A DNA stretch of 64,000 bases from Bacillus sp. SD088 (GCF_017355205.1 NZ_JADIJK010000009.1:119327-183326); one strand, 5' to 3'. Positions 54,191 to 63,268 are shown, numbered from the stretch's first letter. Program-made: numbers and translations. The notes: generated from the letters alone by a model not told the origin.

Positions 54191-54204
54191 TCAAAACGCT
54201 TTCA
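54191..54204 (-). promoter_or_regulatory. Candidate cre site in the GH3-GH42 divergent promoter region
   Basis: On the minus strand TGAAAGCGTTTTGA differs from the cre consensus at one position. It overlaps a TTGACT that could be the GH3 -35 box. The 361-bp gap (54065-54425) holds both divergent promoters and little else. Confidence 0.5.
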
Positions 54205-54425
54205 TAGAAATGTTACTATTAATGGTAGCACAGGGATTCATCAATAAATACACAACAAATTAGCTTGAAAATCATTCAAAATTAGTGTTTTTATTTCAAT
54301 AAAGTAAACATTCTAGTGTTTTTAAATTCAAAAGATCCTCCCTTATCCAAACGTTTCGATTTTTTCGTTGACTGATTCAGATAGAGGCGCTAAGATGAGG
54401 TTAATTATGAAAGAGGTGGAAAAGT

Positions 54426-56456
54426 ATGATAAATGAGACATTACCTAAGATATGGTACGGGGGCGATTATAACCCAGAGCAATGGGATGAAGAAATCTGG
54501 AATGAAGACGTTCGCATGTTTAAATTAGCAGGGATAGATGTTGCAACTTTAAATGTGTTTGCGTGGGCTCACAATCAACCAGATGAAAATACATATGATT
54601 TTTCCGGATTGGATGCGACAATCGATCGCCTATATAAAAATGGAATTTATACTTGTTTAGGAACAAGTACTGCCGCACATCCTGCTTGGATGGCAAAAAA
54701 GCATCCCGATGTTTTACGTGTGGATTACAATGGGAGAAAGCGCAAATTTGGCGGAAGGCATAACTCCTGTCCCAATAGTCCAACATTTCGTATGTATTCG
54801 GAAAGAATGGCGGAAAAACTTGCTGAACGATATAAAGATCATCCAGCTGTTTTAATTTGGCATATTAATAATGAATATGGCGGATATTGTTATTGTAATA
54901 ACTGTGCGGAAGCATTTCGTGCTTGGTTAAAGGGGCGCTACCAGTCTATCGAAGCGGTGAATCAATCTTGGAATACTGCGTTTTGGGGACATACCTTCTA
55001 CGAGTGGGCTGAAATAGTACCACCAAATGTATTGAGTGAAGAATGGGACGGCAATCGCACCAATTTCCAAGGGATCTCTCTTGACTATCGACGTTTCCAA
55101 TCAGATAGTTTACTAGATTGTTTTAAAATTGAAAGGGAGGCTATTCGCAAGCATACACCAGATATCCCGATTACAACAAATTTAATGGGTCTTTATCCAG
55201 AATTAGATTATTTCAAGTGGGGAAAAGAGATGGATGTCGTTTCATGGGATAATTACCCCTCCATAGATACACCAATAAGCATGACGGCGATGACACATGA
55301 TCTGATGAGAGGGCTCAAAAGTGGAAAGCCTTTCATGTTAATGGAACAAACACCGAGTCAACAAAACTGGCAGGCCTATAATTCGCTTAAACGTCCAGGA
55401 GTGATGCGATTGTGGAGTTATCAGGCAGTTTCGCGTGGCGCTGATACGGTGTTGTTTTTCCAATTACGTCGGTCTATTGGAGCAGCGGAGAAATTTCATG
55501 GGGCTGTGGTTGAGCATGTAGGACATGAGCATACTCGCGTCTTCCAAGAAACAACCGCTTTAGGCAAGGAATTAGGTCAGCTCTCTGAGCAAATAATTGA
55601 TGCACGTGTGGAAGCAAAGGTAGCGATTGTCTTTGATTGGGAAAACCGCTGGGGTATCGATTTAACAAGTGGCCCATCTGTGGCATTAGATTATGTAAAG
55701 GAAGTCCATAAATATTATGATGCTCTTTATCAACAAAACATTCAGGTTGATATGATCGGCGTTGAAGTGGATCTAGACAAATACGACCTTATCATTGCGC
55801 CAGTTCTATATATGGTCAAAGAGGATTATCATAAAAAACTAGAAAATTTTGTGGCGAATGGCGGTACTTTTGCGACAACTTTCTTTAGCGGTATTGTCGA
55901 TGAACATGATCTTGTGACAACAGGCGGCTATCCCGGAAAATTAAGGAAGCTATTGGGCATTTGGTCTGAAGAAATTGATGCTCTCCATCCAGATATATAT
56001 AATCGTATCGTCATGAAAGATAAAACAAATCATTTAAATGGGGAATATACATGCAATATTCTTTTCGACCTCATCCATTCTGAGGGAGCTGAGGTTATAG
56101 CTGAATATGGAAATGATTTCTACAAAGGGATGCCAGCTGTAACTAGAAATAAATTTGGCTCTGGAGAAGCCTGGTATATCGCCTCCAGTCCAGATAGCGA
56201 ATTTTTAAAAGGGCTCATTGCGGATCTCTGTGCAGATAAAGAGATTAAATCACTATTAACATCCGAATCTGGGGTGGAAGTCTCGAAAAGGGTTAAAGAG
56301 GGCCGAGATTATTTATTTGTTATGAATCATAATGATAAAAAGAGCCAGTTTGAATTAGGAAACGAGCAAAAACGTGATCTTCTCACTGGTGAAACAGTCA
56401 ATGGAATCGTATCAATTGAAGCCCATGCTGTCATGATTTTAACTGATAGTGACTAA
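54426..56456 (+). CDS. GH42 beta-galactosidase
   Basis: A 676-residue cytoplasmic enzyme that removes terminal beta-galactose from oligosaccharides such as galactans. The start is IWYGGDYNPEQWDEEIWNED; HNSCPNSP and YCYCNNCAEAF carry the zinc-site cysteines of this family. The acid/base Glu is in WHINNEYGG (about residue 157) and the nucleophile Glu in PFMLMEQTPS (about 310). A trimerisation domain follows (YDLIIAPVLYMV). A GAGGTGG site precedes the ATG. It is divergent from GH3 and ends at a strong terminator. In this locus a galactan side-chain role is likely. Confidence 0.95.
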   Translation: MINETLPKIWYGGDYNPEQWDEEIWNEDVRMFKLAGIDVATLNVFAWAHNQPDENTYDFSGLDATIDRLYKNGIYTCLGTSTAAHPAWMAKKHPDVLRVDYNGRKRKFGGRHNSCPNSPTFRMYSERMAEKLAERYKDHPAVLIWHINNEYGGYCYCNNCAEAFRAWLKGRYQSIEAVNQSWNTAFWGHTFYEWAEIVPPNVLSEEWDGNRTNFQGISLDYRRFQSDSLLDCFKIEREAIRKHTPDIPITTNLMGLYPELDYFKWGKEMDVVSWDNYPSIDTPISMTAMTHDLMRGLKSGKPFMLMEQTPSQQNWQAYNSLKRPGVMRLWSYQAVSRGADTVLFFQLRRSIGAAEKFHGAVVEHVGHEHTRVFQETTALGKELGQLSEQIIDARVEAKVAIVFDWENRWGIDLTSGPSVALDYVKEVHKYYDALYQQNIQVDMIGVEVDLDKYDLIIAPVLYMVKEDYHKKLENFVANGGTFATTFFSGIVDEHDLVTTGGYPGKLRKLLGIWSEEIDALHPDIYNRIVMKDKTNHLNGEYTCNILFDLIHSEGAEVIAEYGNDFYKGMPAVTRNKFGSGEAWYIASSPDSEFLKGLIADLCADKEIKSLLTSESGVEVSKRVKEGRDYLFVMNHNDKKSQFELGNEQKRDLLTGETVNGIVSIEAHAVMILTDSD

Positions 56457-56502
56457 AAGTTCTCTGAAGCTACGAAATAGGAAATCTATCTATATTTTGC
56501 TT

Positions 56503-56532
56503 AACTTGCCAAGGCGACCGCTGTGGCAAGTT
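56503..56532 (+). terminator. Terminator after GH42
   Basis: A 9-bp perfect stem (AACTTGCCA / TGGCAAGTT) followed by CTTTTTATT. It ends the sugar-utilisation region. Confidence 0.85.
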
Positions 56533-56559
56533 CTTTTTATTTCTGGCACTTTCGGATTG

Positions 56560-56877
56560 CTTTTATCCTAACGCTTCTCTCTTTTAAAATTCATTAGCGA
56601 CACAGCCGTGGTCATCGCCCTTACGTTTTTCTTCTTAAACGATCATTAACGTCACGGTCGATGCTCCCGCCCTTACGCTTTTCTCTTTAAAAGACCATTA
56701 CCGTCACGGCCGATGCTCTCGCCCTTACGCTTTTCTCTTTAAATGATCATTAGCGTTACAGCCGATGCTCCCGCCCTTACGTTTTTCTCTTTAAATGATC
56801 ATTAGCGTTACAGCCGATGCTCCCGCCCTTACGTTTTTCTCTTTAAAATATCATTAACGTCACGACCGTAGCAGTCC
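56560..56877. repeat. Second 52-bp tandem repeat array, about 6 copies
   Basis: Five full units start exactly every 52 bp at 56592, 56644, 56696, 56748 and 56800, with partial units before and after. The unit reads CATTAGCGTTACAGCCGATG, then CTCCCGCCCTTACGTTTTTC, then TCTTTAAATGAT. It aligns with the 18272-19298 unit without gaps at CATT, CACGGCC, CGCC, TTAC and TTTTCT, so the two arrays are related, with the same period. The array fills the gap between GH42 and map and contains no gene. Confidence 0.92.
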
Positions 56878-56900
56878 AAGCAATAAAAAGACACAAAAAT

Positions 56901-56935
56901 GGTCACATAGAGCTTTATGCAGCTGCTATGTGACC
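56901..56935 (-). terminator. Terminator after map
   Basis: A 10-bp perfect stem (GGTCACATAG / CTATGTGACC) with T-rich sequence following on the minus strand, just beyond the map stop codon. Confidence 0.85.
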
Positions 56936-56947
56936 ACTCCGTCGTTC

Positions 56948-57694
56948 TTATTGTTCTGTCAGGATTAAAGGTCCGTCCTTCGTAATTGCCAATGTATGCT
57001 CATATTGGGCAGAACGCTTGCCATCCATTGTTCTCGCCGTCCAGCCATTATCATCCATTTTCGATTGCCAGACCCCTTCATTTACCATTGGTTCAATTGT
57101 GATGACCATGCCTTCTTTTAAGCGCAGGCCCTTTCCAGCTGGACCGTAATGGAGTATTTGTGGCGGTTCATGGAGAGTCGGGCCGATTCCATGACCCGTG
57201 AATTCCCGAACAACGGAAAAGCCTTCTGGTTCTACATAAGATTGAATCGCATGACCAATATCGCCCAAGCGATTTCCAATTACAGCCTGTTCAATCCCTT
57301 TATATAAAGCATTTTTAGTGACTTCCAACAATGTTTTCGTTTCTTCAGAAACCTCCCCTACCGCATAACTCCATGCTGAATCAGCTAGAGCGCCGTTAAG
57401 GTTAACCACCATATCAACGGTCACAAGATCGCCTTCTTTAAGTGGTGTTTTACGTGGGAAACCGTGGCAGATTTCATCATTGACAGACGCACAAGTGGCA
57501 TACTTATATCCCTTATACCCCTTTTGCTCTGGAGTAGCTCCATGTTTCGCTAAAAATTTCTCTACGAACTGATCTATTTCTGCTGTCGTAACTCCTGGCT
57601 TCACAAGCTTCGCAATCTCTTTATGACAAGCAGCCAATACTTTACCCGCTTCATGCATTAATTGAATTTCTCTTTCAGTTTTTAATGTAATCAT
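56948..57694 (-). CDS. map: Type I methionine aminopeptidase
   Basis: A 248-residue cytoplasmic enzyme that removes the initiator Met from new proteins. The pita-bread fold ligands are present: DMVVNLNGALADS (metal Asp), EFTGHGIGPTLHEPP (metal His), GMVITIEPMVNEG (metal Glu) and a final QYEHTLAI. Length is typical of type I. The start is supported by GAGGTGG. It is an isolated gene, as second map copies often are in Bacillus; the ribosomal-operon map would be a separate copy. Confidence 0.95.
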   Translation of the reverse strand: MITLKTEREIQLMHEAGKVLAACHKEIAKLVKPGVTTAEIDQFVEKFLAKHGATPEQKGYKGYKYATCASVNDEICHGFPRKTPLKEGDLVTVDMVVNLNGALADSAWSYAVGEVSEETKTLLEVTKNALYKGIEQAVIGNRLGDIGHAIQSYVEPEGFSVVREFTGHGIGPTLHEPPQILHYGPAGKGLRLKEGMVITIEPMVNEGVWQSKMDDNGWTARTMDGKRSAQYEHTLAITKDGPLILTEQ

Positions 57695-57793
57695 CGTCTT
57701 TCCACCTCATTTTTCCTAAAACCTCTATATTCATTTTAATATTGATTGTCAATGAATACAAATGGAAAAAACGATCGCTCTTGAAACTAGGAT

Positions 57794-58165
57794 TTAACGG
57801 ACAAACGTTGGGCCAACCAATACACTTGGATGAATGCCTAACGCTAATTTACAAATATGCCCATAGCTCATTTCTTTATTCCTTGCTAAAAATTGTTTAA
57901 GAATTTGAAATGTATGATCAGCTTTTAATTTATCAATTTCTGCTTTGTAGACGGAGAATACATAATCGTTTTGTGTATTCGTAATAAATTCACTCGGGTC
58001 TTCATCCATAATCATGGCTCCCATCAATTGATATTTATAATGCAATTGACGAGTCAGTTGAATGATATTTATAAATTTATGAAATAGTGTCGGCCTAGTT
58101 TTATTTAAATACTCAATTTCATATTTTGCCTGCATTAAATCATGTAAACATGGTGCTACTAACAT
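57794..58165 (-). CDS. Unrecognised small protein
   Basis: A 123-residue, mostly helical, soluble protein (TRPTLFHKFINIIQLTRQLH, YKAEIDKLKADHTFQILKQFL) ending in a GIHPSVLVGPTFVR tail. An AAGGAG nine bases before the ATG and a protein-like composition support a real gene. No family was recognised. It is 32 bp downstream of the acyl-CoA thioesterase gene on the same strand and may be co-transcribed; no function is proposed. Confidence 0.65.
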   Translation of the reverse strand: MLVAPCLHDLMQAKYEIEYLNKTRPTLFHKFINIIQLTRQLHYKYQLMGAMIMDEDPSEFITNTQNDYVFSVYKAEIDKLKADHTFQILKQFLARNKEMSYGHICKLALGIHPSVLVGPTFVR

Positions 58166-58197
58166 TTTGTTGATCTCCTTTTTTCGTCATTTCCTGA

Positions 58198-58713
58198 TTA
58201 ATCCCATGGCTTTGTTAACACTAGGTTTTCTACAAGTTCTTTATTTTTTTGTCTTTTTAGTTTGCGAATTTGTTCTCGCTCTTTTCCTGTTTCAAACAAA
58301 TATTTTTCTTCTTCTGTTTCTGGGATAATTTTCGCGACTTCCAGTGGTTTTTTGTCTCCACCTAATGGCACAAAGGTTAGAAAGGCCGTAGTGGCAATTC
58401 TACGAAAGCCTGTCTCTAAATCTTCTGCAATCACCTTACAGAAAATTTCCATTGATTTTCTTCCTGTATAGCTTACAAAGGATTCAATACAGACAGAATC
58501 TGATTGGCGAATAGGCTCGATAAAATTAACAGAATCTGTTGATGCAGTCACGCATTCTTTGACTCTCGCATGCCTTCTAGCTGAAAGTGTCGCACAAGCA
58601 TCCATTTTCTTCATCAGTACGCCACCAAATAATGTATGATAATTATTCAAATCATTAATCAAAACTTGATCTGTTTGAACTACACGTGTTTCTTTCATTT
58701 TTTTAGCTTCCAT
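58198..58713 (-). CDS. Acyl-CoA thioesterase, YkhA/hotdog type
   Basis: A 171-residue cytoplasmic enzyme hydrolysing acyl-CoA. The single hotdog domain shows NDLNNYHTLFGGVLMKKMD (with the catalytic Asp/Asn region), RHARVKECVTASTDSVNFI and ITTAFLTFVPLG-like ATTAFLTFVPLG. The ATG at 58713 has AGGGTGG five bases upstream; a longer frame to 58806 has no ribosome site. It resembles Bacillus YkhA. The C-terminal lysine-rich helix is typical. Confidence 0.88.
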   Translation of the reverse strand: MEAKKMKETRVVQTDQVLINDLNNYHTLFGGVLMKKMDACATLSARRHARVKECVTASTDSVNFIEPIRQSDSVCIESFVSYTGRKSMEIFCKVIAEDLETGFRRIATTAFLTFVPLGGDKKPLEVAKIIPETEEEKYLFETGKEREQIRKLKRQKNKELVENLVLTKPWD

Positions 58714-58849
58714 TCGTACCACCCTATAACAATTTAAAAGAAAAGGATTCATCCCTTTCACATAACGATGATTATAATCCTGTCGACTATATTCGTAAAA
58801 TGCCATTCATTCATAGCCTCTATAACATTTTTACATGGAATCGCTCTCA

Positions 58850-59080
58850 TTTAAGTGGCAGCATTCCAGAACAAAAGCGCAAGCGCCCGTTTAGCGACGT
58901 ACAAACTTTCTTAATAAGGATGAACGGCTAAAAACGTGCCATCCTGGCACAACGCCGTTCTGACCAACATCCTGTTGGCCTGAGATAAAGGATACACGGC
59001 GAAGAATGAGCCGATGTTGACTTATCGTAGGAAGAAGCTGAAAGTTTGCTGGGCGCTGGAGCTAGACGACGAAACTCAAA
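58850..59080. repeat. Intergenic repeat (AGCGCAAGCGCCCG type) with an inserted segment
   Basis: The segment has AAAAGCGCAAGCGCCCGTTT and AGCGACGTACAAACTTTCTT at one end, and ACACGGCGAAGAATGAGCCG and GCTGGGCGCTGGAGCTAGAC at the other. The two ends pair through GCGCCCG/GGGCGC-like arms. It belongs to a repeat type familiar from Bacillus intergenic regions (recalled). Between the ends lies about 80 bp with its own dyads (ATGAACGGC, CCATCCTGGCACAACGCCGT), which looks like an insertion. Confidence 0.55.
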
Positions 59081-59126
59081 ATTACAACCTATCCACAAGC
59101 GACAATTTTATAGTACGCTAAGCCAT

Positions 59127-59172
59127 AAAAAAAGCCGTTCAAAATCCATGAAACTGGCTTTGAACAGCTACT
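59127..59172 (-). terminator. Terminator after the LysR gene
   Basis: AGCCGTTCAAA pairs with TTTGAACAGCT around a loop of about 15 bases, flanked by A- and T-runs. It lies just after the stop of the minus-strand LysR gene. Confidence 0.7.
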
Positions 59173-59204
59173 TTTTAGAATACGTGGCGAATGGCTAACT
59201 CATT

Positions 59205-60107
59205 CTATGTATGTTTTATCCGCATTAACTTTGACTTCGCAAATTGAATAAATTCTTTTGTAAGTGGAGAAAGATAATCATCTTTTTTCCATATAAGTGC
59301 CAAATTCCATTCAATAGTGGGATGTACAATCGGGATGGTTTTAATTTCACTTGTTAGCTCTTTTCCTGTACTTTCTGGCAATAATGTAATACCTAGGTTG
59401 TAGGCAACCATTTCTTCGATAAAATCTAATTGCGATGTTTCAGAGATAATTTCCGGACGAAATCCAGCATGCTCACATGCTGTTAAAACAAGATTCCGCA
59501 TCTCAAAGTCTTGATTAAACATAATAAATTTCTCTGTCTTTAATTTTTCTAATGCCACATTCTTCTCACCAACTAGTCGATGAGAAGATGGTACAAATAA
59601 TTTCAGTTTTTCATTGACGAAAGTAAAATACTCTATGTTTTCTCCCTTACCTGAAAATACAACGACACCTGTATCTAATTGGTTATGGACAATTTTTTCC
59701 TCAATTCCTTTTGAACCATCTTCTTCCAATTGAAACGTCACTTCGGGATATTTCTGATGAAAAGTAGACAAAATCTCTGAAAAAAAGAATGAATTAATAA
59801 TTGAAGGTAGTCCAATACGAATATGACCTTTCTTCAATGTCAATAAATAATCAAGATCTGTATGCAGGAGGTCAATCTGCTGATGTATGATCTTTGCATG
59901 CTTTTCTAAGACGTGCCCAGCATCTGTTAACAGTAACTTTTTTCGCGATCGAATAAATAAAGGTGCTCCTATCTCTTCTTCCAAGGACTTAATGATTCTA
60001 CTTAATGCTGGCTGAGTAATATATAAATTTTCTGCGGCATTTGTAAAATTTCTAGTGTGCGCCACCTCCAAAAAATAGCGTAGATGTTGCGTTTTCACAT
60101 TAACCAC
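59205..60107 (-). CDS. LysR-family transcriptional regulator
   Basis: A 300-residue regulator with an N-terminal winged HTH (LRYFLEVAHTRNFTNAAENL, ITQPALSRIIKSLEEE) and a C-terminal effector-binding domain (ILRIGLPSIINS-like HIRIGLPSIINSFFFSE). LysR proteins usually activate a neighbouring divergent gene, but no divergent gene is close here. The 232-bp upstream gap (60108-60339) contains only AT-rich sequence. The target and ligand are unknown. Confidence 0.9.
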   Translation of the reverse strand: MVNVKTQHLRYFLEVAHTRNFTNAAENLYITQPALSRIIKSLEEEIGAPLFIRSRKKLLLTDAGHVLEKHAKIIHQQIDLLHTDLDYLLTLKKGHIRIGLPSIINSFFFSEILSTFHQKYPEVTFQLEEDGSKGIEEKIVHNQLDTGVVVFSGKGENIEYFTFVNEKLKLFVPSSHRLVGEKNVALEKLKTEKFIMFNQDFEMRNLVLTACEHAGFRPEIISETSQLDFIEEMVAYNLGITLLPESTGKELTSEIKTIPIVHPTIEWNLALIWKKDDYLSPLTKEFIQFAKSKLMRIKHT

Positions 60108-60339
60108 CGCCTGTTTATTGTTTTACGGGAAGTACTTTTCCTTCCTCACTATCACTTAATAGATGATGAAATTCCTTCACTTTCATTAAAGGATGATAGT
60201 ATCTTTTTGAAAGATCGTACTACCGTACTATAAACGATCGGACATTTTTTGGCAAAATGGTTGAACAATAGCGCCTTGATCTAGGTAGAATGGTAAAATT
60301 CGCACCGTCCTGGCGGAACATAAGCTTTGAGTACTTGTT

Positions 60340-61122
60340 TTATATTTCATAAGGAATAATTCCAATGAAAAAATAAGCTGAGAACAATGAAATGGCAACA
60401 ACCCCTAGAAATACGATATCCATTTTTGTATAGACGGTAGGATAATAATATGTTCGGCTTCCATTCATTTGAAATCTTTTCGCTTCCATTGCAACAGCAA
60501 CCCTTTGGGCTCGACGAATGCTTTGGGCAAATAATGGCACCATAAACATCCGCAAACGCTCATATCCCCCTTTTATGCCTCTTGAAAAATGCACCCTTCG
60601 GACTTTTAAAGCATCTGAACGTGTCTTTAGTTCCTCTACAACCATCGGCAACAATCGGATCGATGCAATGAAGCTATAAGCATATTTGGGAGTAAGCCTA
60701 CATTGCTGCATTAAGGCATAAAAAAGCATAATTGGACGGGTGGTCAATAAAAATGTTAAACTAATCATCCCAAAGCAAAGGGTTTTGCACCCCAATAACA
60801 AACCATGATAAATACTTTCTTCAGAGATTTTTATAAGGCCCCAAGACCACCACACATGTACTCCTTTGCCAAATAAAATCATCGTTAAGGCAGATGAAAA
60901 AAAAGATAGGATCATTGGGATCGAAAAAAGGCTTAATTTTTTCCAAGAATAACCACTCCATCCGTATAGAAGGATGCCATATAGAATAGTTAAATGAAAA
61001 ACAAATGGGAGATTTCGCTGAAAAAGAACAATAAGCAACAAGAGAAAGAATAGCACAAATTTTAAAGCAGGATTTACTCGATAAATCCATGTTTCTTTAA
61101 TTGGAGTAAACAGATCCTGCAT
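60340..61122 (-). CDS. ykoC: ECF transporter T component, YkoC type
   Basis: A 260-residue membrane protein with about six hydrophobic segments and the two Ala-Arg-Gly-like coupling helices of EcfT (LRMFMVPLFAQSIRRAQRVAVAMEAKRF; the motif ends SIRRAQRVAVAMEAKRFQ). It transfers the ATPase conformational change to the S component. It overlaps ykoD by 26 bp, so the two are coupled. It is the last gene of the riboswitch-controlled thiamine/HMP uptake operon. Confidence 0.9.
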   Translation of the reverse strand: MQDLFTPIKETWIYRVNPALKFVLFFLLLLIVLFQRNLPFVFHLTILYGILLYGWSGYSWKKLSLFSIPMILSFFSSALTMILFGKGVHVWWSWGLIKISEESIYHGLLLGCKTLCFGMISLTFLLTTRPIMLFYALMQQCRLTPKYAYSFIASIRLLPMVVEELKTRSDALKVRRVHFSRGIKGGYERLRMFMVPLFAQSIRRAQRVAVAMEAKRFQMNGSRTYYYPTVYTKMDIVFLGVVAISLFSAYFFIGIIPYEI

Positions 61123-62611
61123 AAACTCGCTCCTTTCGAGGATTTTGCTGAAAAACTTCAGCTAATACCCCTTGATCAATTCTCCAAACCTCGGTAACAA
61201 AATGTTCAACAATCTGCTCATCATGCGTCACCATGATAATCGTGGTCCCTTCCTTACGTAGCTTCTCCAATTGTTGCAGAAGCATAAAGGTATTTTTCGC
61301 GTCTTGCCCAAACGTTGGTTCATCCAGTAATAACACCTTCTCTCCTGTCCCAAAAGCAGTGGCAACACTTAAGCGTCGCTTTTGCCCCATTGATAATTGG
61401 AAAGGATGACGTTTTTCATTCGGTGGAAGCTGAAATTGTTCCATCCTTTGTTGAATTCTTTGTAGTATATCTTCTTTCGCTCCCTTTAATCGTTCTGAAA
61501 AAGCAAGTTCATCCACAACCGAATTCGTCACAAATTGGAGCTCAGGATTTTGAAAAACGAGCGAAAGGCCAGCTGGCAAAGTTCTTTTGCGCTTTTTCCA
61601 TTGAATATTTTTTCCCTCTAGCTCATATTGACCTGTTGTATGCAATAATTGCATTAAGGCTAATAAAAACGTACTTTTCCCCGCTCCATTTTCTCCAATA
61701 ATGCCGATCCAACTCCCTGGAGCTACCTCAGCCTTAGGAATTCGGATTTTCTCTTCTTTACCTCGGTAGCCACTAAATTCATCAAGCTTAATCATTGGCT
61801 TAGCGGCCGCACGATTTAAACATTCTTCTTCTCTCGCTGTTTGAAGACTTCCATAAGCTGGTGACTGTAAATACTCTGTCCAAACTTGAGGATACCAAAT
61901 CCCGTATTGAATCAATTCCTGTTTATAAAAGTGGAAAATATCTTCTGGGCAGCCCTCTGCTAGTATTTCTCCATTGTCTTTAAAAAGCACGACACGGTCG
62001 ACCCAATCAGCAATCTCGTCAATTTTATGCTCGACAATTAGTACTGTTTTCTCTGCCGCCACCTCTTGGACTGATTGCCAAATTTGTTTTACCCCACCAG
62101 GATCTAATAAAGCCGATGGCTCATCAAGAAATAATACCTCTGGTTGAAGTAATAACACTGAGGCCAGCGCCAATCGTTGTTTCATCCCTTGTGACAAATC
62201 ATGAATCTGGGTATGAATAGGAAGTCCCTGTAACCCAACCATTGCAAGTGCTGTTTGAATTTTTTCATCCATCTCGCTTCTGGGAACCTGGAGATTTTCC
62301 AATACGAATGCAAGCTCTTCATCCACATATGGCATACAAAATTGCGTATCAGGATCTTGAAAAACAAATCCCCATGATTCGGGTAATTGGATTGCCTCAT
62401 ATTTAAGTGGAACCTCAATAGAATTAGGAATAATTCCACTCAAAACTTGCAGCAAGGTCGATTTTCCACAGCCACTTGGGCCAAGTAATAAGATCTTCTC
62501 CCCCAAAGAAACCGAAAAGGATAGATCTTTAAATACGAGAGATTGTTCGTTTGGAAATTTTAAACGGAGATTTGTGACTGCAAGCGCATTTGTGTCTTGT
62601 TGTTTTTCCAT
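61097..62611 (-). CDS. ykoD: ECF transporter tandem ATPase, YkoD type
   Basis: A 504-residue protein with two fused ABC domains. The first has Walker A GPSGCGKST, signature LSQGMKQRLALAS and Walker B LFLDEPSA; the second has GENGAGKST, LSMGQKRRLSVA and LLLDEPT. This tandem layout is that of YkoD. The ATG at 62611 has AAGGAG; seven extra codons upstream are possible but unsupported. It energises the YkoE-YkoC transporter. Confidence 0.93.
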   Translation of the reverse strand: MEKQQDTNALAVTNLRLKFPNEQSLVFKDLSFSVSLGEKILLLGPSGCGKSTLLQVLSGIIPNSIEVPLKYEAIQLPESWGFVFQDPDTQFCMPYVDEELAFVLENLQVPRSEMDEKIQTALAMVGLQGLPIHTQIHDLSQGMKQRLALASVLLLQPEVLFLDEPSALLDPGGVKQIWQSVQEVAAEKTVLIVEHKIDEIADWVDRVVLFKDNGEILAEGCPEDIFHFYKQELIQYGIWYPQVWTEYLQSPAYGSLQTAREEECLNRAAAKPMIKLDEFSGYRGKEEKIRIPKAEVAPGSWIGIIGENGAGKSTFLLALMQLLHTTGQYELEGKNIQWKKRKRTLPAGLSLVFQNPELQFVTNSVVDELAFSERLKGAKEDILQRIQQRMEQFQLPPNEKRHPFQLSMGQKRRLSVATAFGTGEKVLLLDEPTFGQDAKNTFMLLQQLEKLRKEGTTIIMVTHDEQIVEHFVTEVWRIDQGVLAEVFQQNPRKERVYAGSVYSN

Positions 62612-62698
62612 ATGTCGACTCCTTTTTTCCATGCTATCAATCTAGTGCATAGTTAAGCTCATAATTAGCTTTCGGCTAACTGATCGTTTGTTTTCTAC

Positions 62699-63268
62699 CT
62701 ATTTATCTAATGCTGTATATTCTTCCTTTGCAACAGGGCGAATCAAATTCGTTACACCTGTAGCTTCTAATGCCCGAACAATATAATAGGCAAATACGCC
62801 AGTAAATAGGAAGGCACTTATCACACGTAATCCGTATTTGACGAAAAGTGCCCATGCCTCAAGATTTGCGTATCCATAAAACAAATCTAACAAGAAGCCT
62901 GCGGCGCAAGACATAACACCAGCTAATCCAGCAACGACCATTCCAAAACGTCTGTATCGAAAAACAGCAAATAATAACTCGGCACCTAGCCCTTGTATAA
63001 ATCCATAAATCAGGACTTCAATTCCATGCCCAATGAAGGCGGATAGTCCTGCCGCCGCAATACTTGCGAGTAGAGCAACACCTGGCTTGCGAATAAGCAG
63101 AAAAGCAAATGGTCCAACCATAAACCACATTCCGTAAAGTAATTGGCGAGCAACTGGCAACATTGGCTTAATCACTGTGTATAAATCATCCCAAAATTTC
63201 ATCGTTATCCCAAAGACGACCCCAAGCATGACAGTAATCAATAAATCTGTAAATTTTAATTTCTTCAA
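62699..63268 (-). CDS. ykoE: ECF transporter S component for thiamine precursor, YkoE type
   Basis: A 189-residue membrane protein with about five to six hydrophobic segments (LLITVMLGVVFGITMKFWDD, YGMWFMVGPFAFLLIRKPG, GHGIEVLIYGFIQGLGAELLFA). It matches YkoE, which binds thiamine or its hydroxymethylpyrimidine precursor. The TPP riboswitch directly upstream confirms the vitamin assignment. First gene of ykoE-ykoD-ykoC. Confidence 0.92.
   Translation of the reverse strand: MKKLKFTDLLITVMLGVVFGITMKFWDDLYTVIKPMLPVARQLLYGMWFMVGPFAFLLIRKPGVALLASIAAAGLSAFIGHGIEVLIYGFIQGLGAELLFAVFRYRRFGMVVAGLAGVMSCAAGFLLDLFYGYANLEAWALFVKYGLRVISAFLFTGVFAYYIVRALEATGVTNLIRPVAKEEYTALDK

Noticed and set aside
60108..60339. 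Possible small gene or RNA between LysR and ykoC
   Set aside because: Only short inverted repeats and AT-rich sequence were found; no open frame with a ribosome site and no known RNA motif.
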